Below, piece after piece: positions 5,444 to 6,895 of a DNA stretch of 6,895 bases. Origin of the DNA: Acetobacteraceae bacterium (GTDB lineage: Bacteria; Pseudomonadota; Alphaproteobacteria; Acetobacterales; Acetobacteraceae). How positions within the stretch are numbered: the stretch's first letter is position 1; the number at the start of each line of letters is the position of its first letter. The stretch covers positions 1 to 6,895 of the forward strand of contig CANFIE010000212.1 of NCBI GenBank assembly GCA_947446625.1, given 5' to 3'. Under the pieces are notes generated by a model, which saw only the letters and a list, made by a program, of their open reading frames with translations, ran no database searches and was not told the DNA's origin. A program made the translations under genes and the position numbers.

Positions 5444-6193
5444 ATGCCGGAGATGGTGAGCCCAGAGCAGGCACAGGCGCGGCGGCGCGAGGTGGTGGCC
5501 AATGGCGTGCCCGCCGTGCTGACCACCTATTTCGGCAGCAACTGGACCCTGGCCGGCCCGGACGCCCCGCCGCCGCCAGGGCCGGAGGTGCTGTACCCCA
5601 TGGCCTTTCTGGTGGAGCAGAGCGCCAATACCACCGTGCAGGCGCATTACCACGCCGCCAACCAGTGGCAGGTGGTGGTGGGTGGTGGCGGCACCATGGG
5701 CAAGCACGCCGTGGCGCCGGTGGTGGTACACTACACCAACGCCTTTTCCAGCTACGGCCCGCTGTGCAGCGGCGCCGAGGGGCTGCACTACTTCACCCTG
5801 CGCAACGGCTACGACCCTGGCGCCCAGTATATTCCGGCAGCCCGTGACAGGCTGCGCCAGGTGAAGCGGCAATTCCGCGAGGCCAAGCATATTGCCGGCC
5901 CGCCCAAAGCCACGCCGGGCGCCGAGTTGCTGGTGCCGATGGCCGAGGATGGCATGGGCGCCTGGCGCTATCGCCTCGCCCCCGGCGAGTGCGTGACCGG
6001 GCCGGACCCGGCCAGCGGGCTGGGGCAGTTCTGGGTGGTGACGGCCGGGGCGCTGGCGGCGGCCGAAGCCAGCCTGCCGCCGCTTTCCCTGCTGTTCGTG
6101 CGGCCGGAGGAGGCCGCCTTTACCGCCACGGCGGGCGCCGAGGGGTTGGAGATACTGGCGCTGCAGTACCCCCTGAACCCGGCGCATATTTAG
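5444..6193 (+). CDS. Uncharacterised protein with a cupin-like motif
   Basis: This 249-residue soluble protein shows no signal peptide or membrane segment, and I do not recognise a named family. The central part has a cupin-like pattern: H68-x-H70-x3-Q74-x6-G81, that is, motif 1 HxHx3-4(E)x6G with Gln in the Glu position. Next come P92-x3-H96-x2-N99, like a shortened motif 2, and the aromatic FSSYGPL (101-107). The segment LHYFTLRNGYDPGAQYIP suggests a substrate- or fold-specific element, and a second beta-rich half (about 165-245) could be another cupin barrel. If metal is bound, H68, H70, H96 and Q74 are candidates, which would suggest an oxygenase, isomerase or sensor role. ATG 5444 is preceded by GAGGGAG (5431-5437, 6 nt spacing). 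An ATG at 5453 is a weaker alternative. Coding status is strong; function is unknown. Confidence 0.82.
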   Translation: MPEMVSPEQAQARRREVVANGVPAVLTTYFGSNWTLAGPDAPPPPGPEVLYPMAFLVEQSANTTVQAHYHAANQWQVVVGGGGTMGKHAVAPVVVHYTNAFSSYGPLCSGAEGLHYFTLRNGYDPGAQYIPAARDRLRQVKRQFREAKHIAGPPKATPGAELLVPMAEDGMGAWRYRLAPGECVTGPDPASGLGQFWVVTAGALAAAEASLPPLSLLFVRPEEAAFTATAGAEGLEILALQYPLNPAHI

Positions 6194-6895
6194 CCCAGGC
6201 GGCGCCGATAGAGCGCGATCAGGCGTTCCCAGTGCCGCTCGGCGGCGGGTTGGTCGTACACCTTGCGCTGCGGGAAGGCGTAGCCGTGGTGGACATGCGG
6301 GTAGATTTCCAGCTCGCCGCTGTTGCCTGAGGAATCGAACAACGCCTTGAGTTCCGCCACCATGGCCAGCGGCGCCAACTCGTCGTGCTCGGCGCAGGCG
6401 ATGTAGAGCTCGCCCTTGGCCTTGCCGAGGGTGAGGTGCGGGCTTTCCTCGGCATCACTCACCAGCCAAGTCCCGTAGAAGCTGGCGGCGGCGGCGATGC
6501 GACCGGGGTAGCGGGCGGCGGCCGCCAGGGAATAGGGGCCGGACATGCAGTAGCCATGCGTGCCCACCGGGCCGGGCTTCACCTCGGGCTGCTGGTCGAG
6601 GAAGTTCAGCATGGTGCCCACATCGCGCATGACCGGCGGAATGGTCATCTTGGTGCGGATGGCGCGCATGCGGTCGCGCTCGGGGTCGCCCTGCACCAGC
6701 ACACCGGGGCCGAACATGCTGTCTCGACCGGCGCGATAGTACAGGTTGGGAAGCATGACGTAGTAGCCCACGCTGGCCAGGCGGCGAGCCATGTCGCGCA
6801 GTTCCTCGCGGATGCCGGGGGCGTCCATCAGCATCAGCACCGCGGGGTGCGGGCCATTGCGCTCCGGACGGACGATGAAGGTTTCCATCGCGCCG
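6190..6895 (-). CDS. Dienelactone hydrolase family alpha/beta-hydrolase (probably 5' partial)
   Basis: A cytosolic alpha/beta-hydrolase, about 235 residues visible. Counting from the Met at 6888, the DLH-type triad is C114 in the nucleophile elbow HGYCMSG, D169 in CAEHDELAP and H201 in HVHHGYAF. Classical DLH opens the lactone ring in chlorocatechol/protocatechuate-type pathways, but many homologues have other or unknown substrates. Near the N-terminus MDAPGIREEL puts D22 where classical DLH has its Cys-holding Glu. The codons before the Met at 6888 read Gly-Ala, and family members commonly carry DGxM just before the first strand and RP motif. The real start is therefore likely beyond the window; a start at 6888 remains possible. 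The TAA stop overlaps the convergent cupin-like gene's TAG by 3 of 4 shared bases. Confidence 0.9.
   Translation of the reverse strand, partial: GAMETFIVRPERNGPHPAVLMLMDAPGIREELRDMARRLASVGYYVMLPNLYYRAGRDSMFGPGVLVQGDPERDRMRAIRTKMTIPPVMRDVGTMLNFLDQQPEVKPGPVGTHGYCMSGPYSLAAAARYPGRIAAAASFYGTWLVSDAEESPHLTLGKAKGELYIACAEHDELAPLAMVAELKALFDSSGNSGELEIYPHVHHGYAFPQRKVYDQPAAERHWERLIALYRRRLG

Noticed and set aside
5405..6187. Minus-strand open frame antisense to the cupin-like gene (260 codons)
   Set aside because: This deserved care because the plus-strand gene is of unknown function. The plus frame has a ribosome binding site, the HxH pattern and balanced amino acid composition; the minus frame is rich in Gly, Arg, His and Gln without motifs.
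1..6895. tRNA, rRNA, CRISPR, riboswitch, IS or prophage features
   Set aside because: Coding sequence fills nearly everything; the only gene-free stretches are 121, 69 and 22 bp, and none holds such structures beyond the palindromes listed.

Overview
This is a GC-rich bacterial window packed with coding sequence: seven genes and almost no spare DNA. No rRNA, tRNA, IS element, CRISPR array or integrase is visible. The strong G/C bias at third codon positions, the periplasmic binding protein of the Bug (tripartite tricarboxylate receptor) family and the set of oxidoreductases point to a Proteobacterium. A metabolically versatile alpha- (Acetobacteraceae/Roseomonas-like) or beta-proteobacterium (Burkholderiales) is most likely. 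This placement is inferred from gene style only.

Layout, left to right: (1) a minus-strand FAD-dependent aromatic-type monooxygenase, cut at its C-terminus by the window start; (2) a 121-bp divergent intergenic region with inverted repeats and a weak promoter candidate; (3) a plus-strand two-gene operon, a GMC-family FAD alcohol dehydrogenase followed with an ATGA overlap by a glutathione S-transferase-like protein; (4) a perfect 14-bp-stem hairpin that begins inside the last GST codons and separates convergent operons; (5) a minus-strand two-gene operon, an SDR dehydrogenase followed with a TGATG overlap by an orphan Bug solute-binding protein; (6) a 69-bp divergent intergenic region containing a 7-bp-arm inverted repeat; (7) a plus-strand protein of unknown function with a cupin-like motif; (8) a minus-strand dienelactone-hydrolase-family protein that overlaps gene 7 tail to tail by 4 bp and whose N-terminus probably lies beyond the window end.

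Taken together, the set looks like a small-molecule catabolic locus: a periplasmic capture protein for an organic acid, a flavin hydroxylase, two alcohol/carbonyl oxidoreductases (GMC and SDR), a GST-like enzyme, a possible cupin metalloenzyme and a DLH-type hydrolase. No ring-cleavage dioxygenase, transport membrane subunit or transcription regulator is present in the window, so the substrate cannot be named. The least ordinary points are the cupin-like protein of unknown function, related CTTG/CAAG inverted repeats in both divergent intergenic regions, the terminator-like hairpin embedded in the GST stop region, and the Asp found where classical dienelactone hydrolases have Glu.
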